Numbered from the stretch's first letter, positions 32,330-42,400 are shown. The stretch: DNA of 64,000 nt from Bacillus horti (GCF_030813115.1 NZ_JAUSTY010000007.1:186001-250000); one strand, 5' to 3'. Numbers and translations: made by a program. The notes: generated by a model from the letters alone, not told the origin.

Positions 32330-32977
32330 ATGGGAAAAAGTTTTGAAAATGTACCAAGTGAATGTATTCTAGTGTGTATTTCATACGGACCGAATGCTGA
32401 GCGTTTGATAAGAAGAGGATGGAGAATAGCACAATCACTTACTGCTCCTCTGTATATACTAAGTGTTTGTTCAGTAAATCACGAAGTGGATACCAAGCGA
32501 GAGGATCATGAGAAAGAATGGAAGAAGCTTGCAAAGCAATATAATGGCTCATTAATGATCGTCGAAAATAAATCGAAAAAGGTATCTGAAATTATTGCTA
32601 ATGTAGCAAGAGAGAAGCATGTATCCCAAATTGTAATTGGTCAATCTCCACGAACAAGATGGGAGGAGATTTTAAGAGGATCTATTATTAATGAGATTCT
32701 TAATCAGATTGAATTTATAGATGTGCACATTGTGTCTGTTCAAAGAGAGCTTCCTCAAATGGAGGATGAATTTGAAAAAGGTGTTCGTGCTTACTTAATC
32801 AAAGAAGATGAGGGCTATTCCATTACTTACAATAGCAATCTTTCCTGTGGAATAGAAGGAATGTTCTTTAGGGATATCCATACAGATTTTGATAACGGGC
32901 TATTTATCAGACACAAGGATCATAAAAAAGTTACGCTTAGAGTTCATAACGGAACTATTGATGAATTAGAAGAATAG
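32330..32977 (+). CDS. Universal-stress-protein domain protein resembling the KdpD N-terminal sensor, without kinase
   Basis: 215 residues. The first 140 have the KdpD-type USP fold: ILVCISYGPNAERLIRRGWRI, then VSQIVIGQSPRTRWEEILRGS with the G-x-S-x-R nucleotide-binding form. The remaining 70 residues are unfamiliar, beta-rich. No membrane segment or kinase domain. KdpD USP domains bind c-di-AMP in some Firmicutes, and this gene lies under a c-di-AMP riboswitch. A GTG at 32321 is in frame, but AGGTGG overlaps it and serves ATG 32330. No potassium transporter gene is adjacent. Confidence 0.8.
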   Translation: MGKSFENVPSECILVCISYGPNAERLIRRGWRIAQSLTAPLYILSVCSVNHEVDTKREDHEKEWKKLAKQYNGSLMIVENKSKKVSEIIANVAREKHVSQIVIGQSPRTRWEEILRGSIINEILNQIEFIDVHIVSVQRELPQMEDEFEKGVRAYLIKEDEGYSITYNSNLSCGIEGMFFRDIHTDFDNGLFIRHKDHKKVTLRVHNGTIDELEE

Positions 32978-33014
32978 TGCCAGCAGAATCATACGCTATA
33001 ACAGAGCTGAGATA

Positions 33015-33057
33015 AAAAACAGGCAGTAGCACGGATGTGCATACTGCCTGTTTTTTC
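33015..33057. terminator. Bidirectional terminator between the USP and MFS genes
   Basis: AAAACAGGCAGTA pairs with TACTGCCTGTTTT, A- and T-runs on both sides. Confidence 0.85.
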
Positions 33058-33091
33058 ATTGAACGTCAAACATCAAGATTGCTGCTAATGT

Positions 33092-34336
33092 TTATGGTTT
33101 TGGTGGCTCTAAAGATTCAATGGTCGTGCTCTTCATCGCTTTTCTTTGCCAGCCAATTGAAATAAATAACGTAATTCCTAGTAGGACCAGACCAAGCATA
33201 AAAGGATAAAGGACCTGCACATCATAAAGCAAGCCAGCAAGTGTCGGTCCTAAAATATTTCCGATACTCATATAAGCGTTATTTAACCCCATAGCAAACC
33301 CTTGTTGATCCCCTGCATTTTTGGAGATGATAGTAGTTAATACAGGACGAAGGATCGAAGTAGCTAAGAATATCAGTAGGGTAATACCAAAGAATAAGAC
33401 AAAGCTATTAGCAAATATGGATAGTAGGAACCCGATAGCTGCTAGAGCAATAAAAACATTAAGAACCATTCCTTCTCCTAGTTTACTTACTATTTTTTCG
33501 ACCACAAACAATTGAACAACTACACTAATGATTCCAGCCACTGTAATCATCATCGCAATTTCGCGATGTGTAGCTCCAAACTGATGATCCACAAACAATC
33601 CTAAGATAGATTCGTAAGCCATTAGACCAAAGCTCATGACTAACGTAATGACTAGTGGGATAAAGTAAGGGGTTCTCCCTGACATAAGAATTTGCTTAAA
33701 CAAGGAAACCTCACCCTCTGTTGCTACAGGTGCTTTTTGCGGTCTGGTGTTATCCTTCAAGATAAAGACGGAGAAGGCAACAGCTGCTAGCGAAACAAGG
33801 GCTGAAATAAGAAAAGGCATTTTAAGTCCAAAGTCCGCTAAGAAACCTCCGACTCCAGGACCGATAACAATCCCTAGAGACATGGCTGCCGAAACAAAGC
33901 TGTTTCCCCTGGCTCGTTGTTCAAGCGTTGTAATATCGGCGATGTAAGCAAAAATAGCGGGAACTAATAAAGCCGCCCCAACCCCTCCGATGGCTCTAGA
34001 AGCGTAAAGAATCCAAATTGAATCAGTGGCATAAAAAATAAACATAGAGAGGGTTAAACCAGCTAAGCCAAGCACAATCATTTTTTTGCGCCCGTATTGG
34101 TCCGCCCATCTTCCGGCAAAGGGAGAAAATAAAAGCTGGGCACCAGCGAAAATAGCGATCATTAATCCCGCTGCCATTCCACCTTGATCTATAGATTTTA
34201 GATAAGTTGGAAGAATAGGAATAATAATCCCAAAGCTTCCGATGGCAATAAACATATTAATCATTAAAATAAGCATTTTTTTGTTTTGGTCTGCTGACAT
34301 TTTCTGTGTCATATCGTATGCTCTCACTTTCTCCAT
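33092..34336 (-). CDS. MFS multidrug exporter, NorA/Bmr-like (DHA1)
   Basis: 414 residues, 12 membrane helices. Motifs: GIIIPILPTYL in helix 1, loop 2-3 motif GRWADQYGRKKMIVLG, and motif C SLGIVIGPGVGGFLADFG in helix 5, which marks drug:proton antiporters. Substrates unknown. AGGACA lies 9 bases before ATG 34336. It is divergent from the SRPBCC-ArsR operon; the 235-bp gap holds a 10-bp inverted repeat (34397-34425). Confidence 0.88.
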   Translation of the reverse strand: MEKVRAYDMTQKMSADQNKKMLILMINMFIAIGSFGIIIPILPTYLKSIDQGGMAAGLMIAIFAGAQLLFSPFAGRWADQYGRKKMIVLGLAGLTLSMFIFYATDSIWILYASRAIGGVGAALLVPAIFAYIADITTLEQRARGNSFVSAAMSLGIVIGPGVGGFLADFGLKMPFLISALVSLAAVAFSVFILKDNTRPQKAPVATEGEVSLFKQILMSGRTPYFIPLVITLVMSFGLMAYESILGLFVDHQFGATHREIAMMITVAGIISVVVQLFVVEKIVSKLGEGMVLNVFIALAAIGFLLSIFANSFVLFFGITLLIFLATSILRPVLTTIISKNAGDQQGFAMGLNNAYMSIGNILGPTLAGLLYDVQVLYPFMLGLVLLGITLFISIGWQRKAMKSTTIESLEPPKP

Positions 34337-34396
34337 AGTCTATCTTGTCCTAAGTATATAAACTTTATTTCTTGAGGACAATTTAGTTTATCAAGA

Positions 34397-34425
34397 AAAT
34401 CATTTTTTATCTATCAAAATGATTT
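34397..34425. promoter_or_regulatory. Inverted repeat upstream of the MFS gene
   Basis: AAATCATTTT, 9-base spacer, AAAATGATTT: perfect 10-bp arms, 60 bp before the exporter start. Operator-like; no regulator assigned. Confidence 0.35.
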
Positions 34426-34486
34426 AGATCACAATTCATTTTCACAAAGTCAACAATTCGTTAACAAAACAAAGTAGTATAGCTAG

Positions 34487-34545
34487 TTGACACGAAACCA
34501 ATAGGTGTCATATAATCAAATCTAAAAGCGAAACCTAATGGTTTC
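34487..34545 (+). promoter_or_regulatory. Promoter with two operators for the SRPBCC-ArsR operon
   Basis: TTGACA (34487-34492), 18-bp spacer, TATAAT (34511-34516). Site 1 GAAACCAATAGGTGTC (34494-34509) lies in the spacer and site 2 GAAACCTAATGGTTTC (34530-34545, perfect 6-4-6) just after the start point. Likely bound by the ArsR-type product of the operon. Confidence 0.75.
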
Positions 34546-34571
34546 ATAATAAAAAAATTGGAGGGATACCC

Positions 34572-35006
34572 TTGGCAGAGCAAAAGTCAGATAAAGTAGT
34601 AGATATAACGAAAAGAGTGGTCTATAAAGCTCCTATTGAAAAGGTATGGAACGCTGTAGCAACCTCTGAAGGAATAGAAGCATGGTTCATGCCAAACACG
34701 TTTAAAGCGGAAGTGGGTGCTGAATTTCATATAGATTCACAGTTTGAGCGCTCCAGCTGTAAGGTCTTGGAGCTAGAGCCTCCTTATCGTCTTTCTTTCA
34801 CTTGGGGAGAGCAAGGGTGGGTTGTCAGCTTCGAGCTTAAGGACTTGAATGGTGAGACAGAATTTACGCTTATCCATTCAGGGTGGGGAGATGCTGATGA
34901 AATCATACCAGCCTCACAGCAGTCAAATAAAGCCATTCGAGAACGTATGAATCAGGGCTGGGAAGGAATCGTTGATCAAAGACTTAGGAAGGTCGTGGAA
35001 GAGTAA
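34572..35006 (+). CDS. SRPBCC (AHSA1/START-like) domain protein
   Basis: 144 residues in one ligand-binding helix-grip domain: ITKRVVYKAPIEKVWNAVATSEGIEAWFMP at the start, YRLSFTWGEQGWVVSFEL in the middle, and a long C-terminal helix with GWEGIVDQRL. Role probably binding of a hydrophobic compound. Start is TTG 34572 with GGAGGG six bases before. Overlaps the ArsR gene by one base (TAATG), a very common pairing. Confidence 0.85.
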   Translation: MAEQKSDKVVDITKRVVYKAPIEKVWNAVATSEGIEAWFMPNTFKAEVGAEFHIDSQFERSSCKVLELEPPYRLSFTWGEQGWVVSFELKDLNGETEFTLIHSGWGDADEIIPASQQSNKAIRERMNQGWEGIVDQRLRKVVEE

Positions 35007-35329
35007 TGGCTGCGGCTATTAAGCACGATGTGTTCCAAGCGATTGCAGATCCTACAAGACGTAAGCTTTTGGAACTGCTTGCGGACAAAGAGCTACCGGT
35101 CACAGAAATCAGTAATCATTTTCCGATGACACGTACAGCCGTATCTAAACACCTACGCATTTTGGCTGAAGCAGAGCTTGTGAGTAGTCGCAAGATTGGT
35201 CGAGAAAACCGGTATCGACTACATCCAGAGCCATTGATGGAGCTGAAGCGCTGGTTATCCTACTATGATAGGTTTTGGGATAACAGTTTGGATAAGCTCA
35301 GATATCTTGTGGAACAGGAAGACGAATAA
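35006..35329 (+). CDS. ArsR-family repressor
   Basis: 107 residues, one winged helix: VFQAIADPTRRKLLELL, LPVTEISNHFPMTRTAVSKHLRIL, then RKIGRENRYRLHPEPL. It lacks the metal-binding CxC motif of true ArsR/SmtB, as usual for SRPBCC-linked members. It probably represses its own operon through the two GAAACC sites at 34494-34545. Confidence 0.88.
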   Translation: MAAAIKHDVFQAIADPTRRKLLELLADKELPVTEISNHFPMTRTAVSKHLRILAEAELVSSRKIGRENRYRLHPEPLMELKRWLSYYDRFWDNSLDKLRYLVEQEDE

Positions 35330-35445
35330 AAGTCCTATGCCATATAAAATTATTCTTAAATACAAATACAAGAAATAAAAGCTAAGTAATAAAGATGATG
35401 TCCGAGAGGACTGCAGAAAACTACGAAAGTCCCTATCTAGAGAAA

Positions 35446-35493
35446 AAAGATGCCTCTCACCAATTTAAAATGGAGTGGACAGGCGTCTTTTTC
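35446..35493 (+). terminator. Terminator after the ArsR gene
   Basis: AAGATGCCT...CCA pairs imperfectly with TGG...AGGCGTCTT, followed by TTTTT. The rest of the 394-bp gap (35330-35723) shows no gene. Confidence 0.55.
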
Positions 35494-35723
35494 ATGCACC
35501 TTTTTTGTCCTGCTCTAAGGGGGATGGAGGGTGCAATCTGCCAATACTATTGAAATAAGACTCTGGTCGTATGATTATTCAATCTAAGGTATCTTTGTTA
35601 TTTCTATAATTTTTCATATTCTATTTATAGAGCTTGAACTTAAGGAAAGAATAGCACATGATAAAAGAAAAGTTGTTGATAGGATAAAGGACAGGATAAG
35701 ATCGGATTGGAGTATGAGAGAAC

Positions 35724-36380
35724 ATGAAACTACTGGAACTAGTCGAGCAGTTGTTTGCTCAATACGGATACTTAGTGCTACTGATTGGACTGCCTTTAGA
35801 TGCCATTGCCCTGCCGATCCCTCCTGGGAATACAACATTAACATACACAGGATATCTTTCCTTTAAAGGTGTTTTGGATTTACTTCCAGCTATTGCAGCC
35901 GCTTTTGGAGGTGCTGCGATTGGCATGACAATCACATACTGGATCGGATACAACGTTGGATTTCCACTTACTAAGCGTTATGGTAAATGGTTATCGGTGA
36001 AGCTAGAGCATTTGGAAAAAACAAGAAAAAACTATGAGAAATATGGCAATTGGTTTCTTACCTTCAGTTTTTTTATGCCAGGGATTAGGCAATTTATTGG
36101 CTACTTTGTGGGGATCATACGTATTCCTTTTAGAACTTTTGCCTTCTATGCCTATTTAGGAGCGGCTCTCTGGGTGCTTGCTTTTGTGGGAATAGGATTT
36201 ATCTTTGGAGAGCAGTGGCAATACGTCTTTTCTCTATTTGAAGCGTATTTAAAATATATTTTTATCGGACTTTGTGTGCTGCTAGCTGTGTTAGGCTACT
36301 TGAGACTACGGAAATTTTTGAAAATGAAAAAGAAAATGCTAAGCTTTAATAAGGAAAGACAGAAGCCTCCTTCCCCTTAA
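35724..36380 (+). CDS. DedA-family membrane protein
   Basis: 218 residues, five to six membrane regions. Family marks: GLPLDAIALPIPPGNTTLTYTGYLS near the N-terminus with the E/D-x(3)-P-x-P-form re-entrant region, and the FSFFMPGIRQFIGYFVG motif with the essential Arg. DedA proteins act in lipid (undecaprenyl phosphate or phospholipid) translocation; the subtype is not clear. C-terminus is basic. Alone, followed by a P1 peptidase gene 61 bp later. Confidence 0.88.
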   Translation: MKLLELVEQLFAQYGYLVLLIGLPLDAIALPIPPGNTTLTYTGYLSFKGVLDLLPAIAAAFGGAAIGMTITYWIGYNVGFPLTKRYGKWLSVKLEHLEKTRKNYEKYGNWFLTFSFFMPGIRQFIGYFVGIIRIPFRTFAFYAYLGAALWVLAFVGIGFIFGEQWQYVFSLFEAYLKYIFIGLCVLLAVLGYLRLRKFLKMKKKMLSFNKERQKPPSP

Positions 36381-36441
36381 GGAGAGAGGATTTTATTATA
36401 TATGTTTTTAGCTTTTCTAAAGCGTAGAAGGGAGACGGGGA

Positions 36442-37656
36442 GTGAATAAAAGAGCAAAAGCACGGAGTTTAGGAATTAAAGTGGGCAGGCTACCGACTGG
36501 AGAGAAAAATTGTATAACAGACGTAGCCGATGTCAGAGTCGGTCATGTCACAATAGATAGTCCTATCAAGCCTAATGCTCAGCTAGAGGGTGATTCGAAT
36601 GAAGAAGCTCAAGAGGAGTACGCTTGTACAGGAGTTACGGCAATTCTCCCCCACGGTGGATCATTATTTAGAGAGAAGGTAGTAGCGGCAAGCTATGTAC
36701 TTAATGGCTTCGGCAAAACGACAGGACTAGTCCAGGTGGACGAGCTAGGTCAAATTGAATCGCCCATTATGCTGACTAATACCCTTTCTGTTCCAGCTGT
36801 TACACATGGAGCCTTACAGCACATGCTTCAAGAGAATCCTGAAATAGGAGATACGACAAGCACGATTAATATGGTAACGGCAGAGTGTAACGATGGGTAC
36901 TTAAATTCAATTAGGAATTTGTATGTTACGCCTGAACACGCCTTAGAAGCGATTAGACAAGCTTCAACGGATCAGGTCCCTGAAGGAGCTGTGGGTGCAG
37001 GCAAGGGAATGGTCTGCTTTGGATATAAAGGGGGGATTGGCTCATCCTCCAGAATCATTAAGGATGATTCGAGTGATTCTGATTCGACCTATACTCTTGG
37101 CTCTTTAGTGTTAAGCAATTTTGGAAAAAGAGAGGAGTTCCAGCTAGAGCGATATCTATCAAAAGTTGAGCAATTAGAAGGTCAACGAACAATTAGAGTA
37201 GATCAGGAAAAGGTACAGGCAAACACTAGAGGAGTAACAGTAGAAACGAAAGAAGCAACAATGGAAGCAACAACAGCAGACTTAGGAAAAGAAGTGCCTG
37301 ACGGATCGATTATAATTGTTTTAGCAACAGATGCTCCATTAAGTGATAGGCAGCTCAAAAGAGTAGCAAAGCGCTGTGGTATAGGTCTAGGTAGGACGGG
37401 TAGCCATTTTAGTCATGGTAGTGGAGATATTGTGGTTGCTTTTTCGACGGCTAATAAAATTTCTCATTTTAATGAACAAGAGCTTGAACAAAAGAAGTAC
37501 ATCAGAGAGAATCACCCGCTGATGAATCTGCTATTTACGGCAGCAGCTGAAGCGACAGAGGAGGCGATAGTGAACTCCTTGACACAAGCACAGACTACCT
37601 CAGGGAGAAAGCAAAGGGTTGTAGAAGCTCTTAACTTTGACATAGGTAGAAGATAA
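36442..37656 (+). CDS. P1-family (S58, DmpA-like) aminopeptidase
   Basis: 404 residues. The P1/DmpA pattern is clear: NCITDVADVRVGHVT at the start, TGVTAILPHGG, the segment VGAGKGMVCFGYKGGIG, and DGSIIIVLATDAPL. The family cuts itself before a Ser that becomes the N-terminal nucleophile; here this is probably Gly288-Ser289. Acts on D- or beta-amino-acid peptides and amides. GTG 36442 follows GGGAGACGGGG. Presumably cytoplasmic. Confidence 0.88.
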   Translation: MNKRAKARSLGIKVGRLPTGEKNCITDVADVRVGHVTIDSPIKPNAQLEGDSNEEAQEEYACTGVTAILPHGGSLFREKVVAASYVLNGFGKTTGLVQVDELGQIESPIMLTNTLSVPAVTHGALQHMLQENPEIGDTTSTINMVTAECNDGYLNSIRNLYVTPEHALEAIRQASTDQVPEGAVGAGKGMVCFGYKGGIGSSSRIIKDDSSDSDSTYTLGSLVLSNFGKREEFQLERYLSKVEQLEGQRTIRVDQEKVQANTRGVTVETKEATMEATTADLGKEVPDGSIIIVLATDAPLSDRQLKRVAKRCGIGLGRTGSHFSHGSGDIVVAFSTANKISHFNEQELEQKKYIRENHPLMNLLFTAAAEATEEAIVNSLTQAQTTSGRKQRVVEALNFDIGRR

Positions 37657-37757
37657 TCGAATAGTATCCTATTCTAAAAAAGTGGAAAATATATAATGTT
37701 TTCTTACTCCTGTCGATATATATAGAATAATAAGTGTAATAGATAGGAGAGAGGATA

Positions 37758-38240
37758 TTGAAAAGTAAAAAAATAGCTATCATCATTCTTAGCCTTAGTT
37801 TAATTATCGTACTGAGCGGGTGTAATCTGCTTAATCAATTATCTGGAAAAAGTAATACCATGGTGACCTACCTTGAAGATACGTATGATGCTGTTAATGA
37901 ATACCTTGTACTATTAGATAAGAGCAACGCTCTAACGGACTGGGAGGAGTGGACTGAATTTACAGAGAATGAATTTTTTACCAAAATGAATGGTATCTTG
38001 CAATCCTTGCGTGATGTAGGGGAAGAAATGAGTAATGAAGAGCTCTTAGCCATTCATAATTTATTAGTTGAATCCGTGGAAAAAGAGGTTGCTGCTCACC
38101 AGGCTTGGTTAGATGAGGAGTATGATACGGCTGAGATACTTTGGGAGGAAGCAAGCGAGCTCCATTATCAGCATGATACACAGATTGATGAACTAGCTAA
38201 TAGCTGGGGAGTTACAATTGATTGGGAAGAGACTGAATAA
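37758..38240 (+). CDS. Lipoprotein of unknown function
   Basis: 160 residues. Signal peptide with lipobox LSGC (Cys22), then an acidic, helical domain (about 30-160) with many Trp and Glu residues. It starts at TTG 37758 behind GGAGAGAGGA. I do not recognise the family. The next gene, encoding a thioredoxin-like protein, follows 21 bp later. Confidence 0.65.
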   Translation: MKSKKIAIIILSLSLIIVLSGCNLLNQLSGKSNTMVTYLEDTYDAVNEYLVLLDKSNALTDWEEWTEFTENEFFTKMNGILQSLRDVGEEMSNEELLAIHNLLVESVEKEVAAHQAWLDEEYDTAEILWEEASELHYQHDTQIDELANSWGVTIDWEETE

Positions 38241-38261
38241 CAAAAAAGGAGCTGTATAAAA

Positions 38262-38810
38262 GTGTTACATACATGGTTTGAAAAAGGAGCTACGTTTGAG
38301 CAGTACAGAACAGACATGCAAGTGAATCAGCAAGAAATGCTGCGAGTGTATGAGCAGGTATCTTTCAGCACAGAGGATGAAGGCTTTTTTAAGGAGCTTA
38401 AGCAAAGGAAATGGAGAGGGATTGTCCTTACAGCAGATTGGTGTGGAGACGCTGCCCTATGTGTGCCCATTATTCAAAGGATGGCGGAGGAAAGTGAGAT
38501 CCCATTACGTTATTTGATCAGGGATGAGAATCTAGAGCTAATGGATCAATACCTGACGAACGGAACATCTAGAGCGATCCCAATTTTTATTTTTATTGAT
38601 GAGCATGGAGCTGAGACCCGAGTTTGGGGACCAAGATCTCCTGAAGTACAGCAGCTAGTGACAGAGCTAAGGAGTACTCTTCCCAATGCTGAAGACCCTA
38701 CATTTCAGGAAAAGCAGCAGCAAATGTTCAAGGACTTTAAAGCGAAGATTAACCATGATTCAACAATATGGCGAACAGTTATCGATAGTGTCGTGCAGCG
38801 ATTAAAATAA
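38262..38810 (+). CDS. Thioredoxin-fold family protein
   Basis: 182 residues, thioredoxin fold centred on GIVLTADWCGDAALCVPII (Cys61 and Cys67) with a cis-Pro region SRAIPIFIFID. The usual CxxC is changed: WCGDA keeps only the first Cys and the next is six residues on. It belongs to a Bacilli group with a long C-terminal helix. It may be non-redox or use the wider pair. Starts GTG 38262 after AAGGAG. Confidence 0.8.
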   Translation: MLHTWFEKGATFEQYRTDMQVNQQEMLRVYEQVSFSTEDEGFFKELKQRKWRGIVLTADWCGDAALCVPIIQRMAEESEIPLRYLIRDENLELMDQYLTNGTSRAIPIFIFIDEHGAETRVWGPRSPEVQQLVTELRSTLPNAEDPTFQEKQQQMFKDFKAKINHDSTIWRTVIDSVVQRLK

Positions 38811-38823
38811 TTAAGTGAACTTT

Positions 38824-38863
38824 TAAAGGTACATCCCTACATGTGATGTCCTTTTTCTTTACC
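38824..38863 (+). terminator. Terminator after the thioredoxin-like gene
   Basis: AAAGGTACATC pairs with GATGTCCTTT (one bulge), then TTTTC. Confidence 0.6.
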
Positions 38864-38894
38864 TAATTGTCACAAATCCTTCACCTTCTACGCA

Positions 38895-38939
38895 TTGAAC
38901 AATTATTTCATGTCATGTATATTTAAACACATGAAATAA
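38895..38939 (+). promoter_or_regulatory. Promoter and operator of the MarR-RND operon
   Basis: TTGAAC (38895-38900), 17-bp spacer, TATATT (38918-38923). A perfect 11-bp inverted repeat, TTATTTCATGT (38903-38913) / ACATGAAATAA (38929-38939), embraces the -10 box. This is the expected place for MarR autorepression. Confidence 0.8.
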
Positions 38940-39009
38940 ATTGAAGAAAATAAACTAAAATAAATGAATCCTATTCTTTCAAATGCCGTATAACTAGGGG
39001 AGGTAAGTG

Positions 39010-39459
39010 ATGGACGATCAAAAGATTCGTCTAGCGATAAATCAGATTGACCAAGCTTTTTACACTGTGATGCGTTTACTAGGACCAAAAGTATCTGAGC
39101 TCCTGGAAAGGTTTGACTTAACTAAGGATCAATTTTTTTTACTAAGTATCATTTGTAAGGATGACCGAGTAACACCTTCTTTTTTGGCTCAGCAATTAAG
39201 AGTAAAACCGAGTGCTGTGACAGCCATGATTGATCGGTTGGCCAAGAATGAGTTTGTGATTAGGGAAAGAGATGAAACAGATCGCAGAGTCATTTATATT
39301 ACGATGTCTGCAAAGGGAAGAGAAGCATTAAAGCACGCGATGGAAACAAGAGATCAAGTTATTGCCAAATATTTGTCTCAATTTACAGAGCAAGAATATA
39401 AGCATTTTATCTACGGATTTCAGAAATTAGAAAGACTAATTAAAGAGGATATGGAGTGA
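39010..39459 (+). CDS. MarR-family repressor
   Basis: 149 residues with a winged helix (VTPSFLAQQLRVKPSAVTAMIDRLAKNEFVIRERDETDRRVIYI, the DxRxxxI wing). ATG 39010 is chosen because GGGAGG lies 6 bases before it; a GTG three bases earlier is possible. It lies 7 bp before the RND pump gene and likely represses both genes through the repeat at 38903-38939. Confidence 0.9.
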   Translation: MDDQKIRLAINQIDQAFYTVMRLLGPKVSELLERFDLTKDQFFLLSIICKDDRVTPSFLAQQLRVKPSAVTAMIDRLAKNEFVIRERDETDRRVIYITMSAKGREALKHAMETRDQVIAKYLSQFTEQEYKHFIYGFQKLERLIKEDME

Positions 39460-39466
39460 AATGTAG

Positions 39467-42400
39467 ATGATACCAAAATATGCTGTCCGAAACCCTGTAA
39501 CGACGATTATGATGATGCTTCTCGTTCTGTTGCTTGGTTTCGTGTCTTTTACAAACCTAAAGTTAGATTTGTTTCCTAATATTAATCCGCCTGTTGTAGC
39601 TGTCTTAACAACGTATCAGGGAGCAGGACCAGAGGAAGTAGCCGAAATGGTGACAAAACCTTTGGAGGAAACGATTGGAACAAGTGCAGGGCTTGAGACA
39701 CTTCAGTCGAGAAGTAGCTCGAATTCTTCCCTTATCATTGCTCAATACGCATGGGGGACCGATGTTTCTGAGATTAGGGAGGATTTAAGCACCTCGATAG
39801 GTTTGGTTCCTTTACCAGATGGTGTTGATCAGCCAATAATCGTTAAATTCGACCCTACCATGATGCCGGTCATGCAATTCTCCGTATCCAATGGAGAAAG
39901 TATTGCTGAGCTTCAAGAAACGGTGGAACGAGTGATTGTTACACAGCTTCAGAACGTAGAAGGGGTTGCAAGTGTTAGTGTAGCTGGAGGATTTGAAGAA
40001 GAGATTTCTGTCGCTTTGAATGAAGAAAGCTTGAACGAATATGATCTGACTCAGGATCGCATTGTTCAATTAATCCAAGGAAATAATTTAACATACCCTG
40101 GTGGGGTTATCGAAGAAGAAGGAGAAAAGCTTAGCTTTCGTATATTAGCACAGGTTGAAACGATTGAAGCTCTTCGTGAGCTACCTGTTAGTATCGTTCC
40201 TACTGAAAACGGCATGAACATCGTCACGCTAGCAGAAGTGGCTGATGTTGAGCTTACTCAGAAAGAGCTGTCATCGATTGCTAGAACAAATGGTAGGGAA
40301 AGCTTATTAGTTAGTGTCCAGAAGGAAGGTACCGCTAATACCGTTGATGTCTCAAATGGAGTCTTAGATCGTTTGGATGAAATTAGAGACAGTCATAGTG
40401 ATTTGCGCTTCTCTATTTCTAATGACCAGGGGGATATTATTAAGCTCTCTATTTCCAATGTATCACAAGCGCTAATCTTCGGTGCTATTTTTGCTATAGC
40501 GATTATCCTGTTGTTTTTACGTTCGGCAAGCTCTACGTTTATCGTGGCTATCTCAATTCCATTCTCTGTCGTGGCTACGTTTGTACTGATGTATTTTTCA
40601 GGAATGTCCCTAAACATTATGTCTCTAGGTGGTTTAGCTTTAGGGGTTGGGATGCTTGTCGATAACGCCATCGTGGTTATTGAAAATATAAACCGACATT
40701 TGGCTAAAGCAGAATCGAGAAGAAAGGCCGTTATAGATGCAACTGTAGAGGTAGGAGGAGCTATTTCTGCTTCAACCTTCTCCACGCTTGCTGTATTTTT
40801 ACCTATCGTTTTTGTAGGTGGATTAATTGGGGATTTATTTAAGGAGCTTGCTTTAACGGTTGCCTTCTCCTTATTAGCTTCCTTGGTTGTTGCTTTAACT
40901 GTCGTCCCGAGCTTAGCGGCATTATTGCTGAAGGAAGGAAAAACGAGGGAATCGAAGGAAAACAAATTTTATAAGAATGTCATTACATGGGTTTTAGATC
41001 ATCGCCTGCTTACCTTGTTTTTAGCGGCTATTGTTCTTGCTGGCTCTTTGTTCTTGGTTCCACAGATAGGAACGGAGTTTATGCCTTCACAGGATGAAGG
41101 AATGTTTACCGTTGATATAGAGCTACCTGAAGGAGCCTCCTTTGAACGTACATTAGAAGTGGTTGAGGAGATTGAGCAAGAGGTCCTGCGTATGACAGAT
41201 ATTGATGTTGTCACCGCATCGGTTGGTAATCCTGATGCTATGATGGCAGCCGTTACTGGGGGAGGAGAGAATGAAGGAAGCATCACGGTGAAGCTAGTTC
41301 CTCGTGATGATCGTTCTCGCTCCACGGGCAGAGTTATGGCTGAATTGCAGGATCGAGTAGAGGATCTCAAGGATCGTGCTGAACTAACGTTCCATGAGAG
41401 TAACTCTATGGAGCAAATGAGTGGAGCGACCAACTCTATTGAAGTACTTGTTTTAGGTGAAGACAAGGAGCAAGTAGCAGAATATGCGCAGGGGCTTTCT
41501 GATCAATTAGCGGATGAAAGTGAAATTCGAACGGTTAGTGACTCCTTAGAGGATGGCCGACCAGAGTATCAGTTTATTGTGGATAAAAACGCAGCATTTG
41601 AGTACGGACTAACATCCTATCAGATCGCAACTTTCATTAATGAGTCACTAAGAGGACAAGTGGCAGCCATGGTGTTTGATACCGAGGTACGAGTACACAT
41701 GGCTGAGATCAATCAGTCCCAAGAATCTATTGAAAACCTAGTCATGTCAACCCCTACGGGTCAAGAGGTAACAGTGGGTGAGCTTGGCGAAGTTGTTCGT
41801 GGAGAAGGACCTGTTACTGTCGTTAGGGAGAACCAGCAGGATTCTGTCATCGTGACGGCAACCTTTGATGGAACAGATATGGGTACTGTAGCGATGCATG
41901 TTCAACGAGTCATTGACGACTATATCGATGATGTAAATATGGATACGAACCTATACAGCATTAAGATTTCCGGTGGAGTAGAGATGATGAACGAAGCGTT
42001 CTCTAGCTTATTCCTAGCTCTTGTGCTAGCGATTATCTTCTCTTACATGGTTATGGCTAGCTTGTTCGAATCCTTATTACAGCCATTTATCATTATGTTT
42101 ACGTTACCTCTGGCTGTTACCGGTGTTATTCTAGGTCTCTTTTTAACTGATTATGCCTTTGGAGTTACAGCGTTTATTGGTATCATCATTCTCGTTGGTA
42201 TCGTAGTGAATAACGCGATAGTATTTATTGACTACGCCAATAAGCTTCGTGAAAAAGGCTTCGCTGTTCGTCAGGCACTAATTGAAGCAGGACTTACTCG
42301 TTTGCGTCCAATTGTGATGACGGCAATTTCAACGATATTAGGTCTGATTCCGCTAGCGATAGGTGGAGGAGAAGGGGCGGAAATGCAAGCGCCAATGGCC

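Noticed and set aside
34572-35329. Arsenic or metal resistance for the ArsR gene
   Set aside because: No CxC or other metal-ligand motif, and the partner is an SRPBCC protein.
40393-40965. 190-codon minus-strand frame inside the RND gene
   Set aside because: Shadow frame; the opposite strand codes for the proton-relay helix of the pump.
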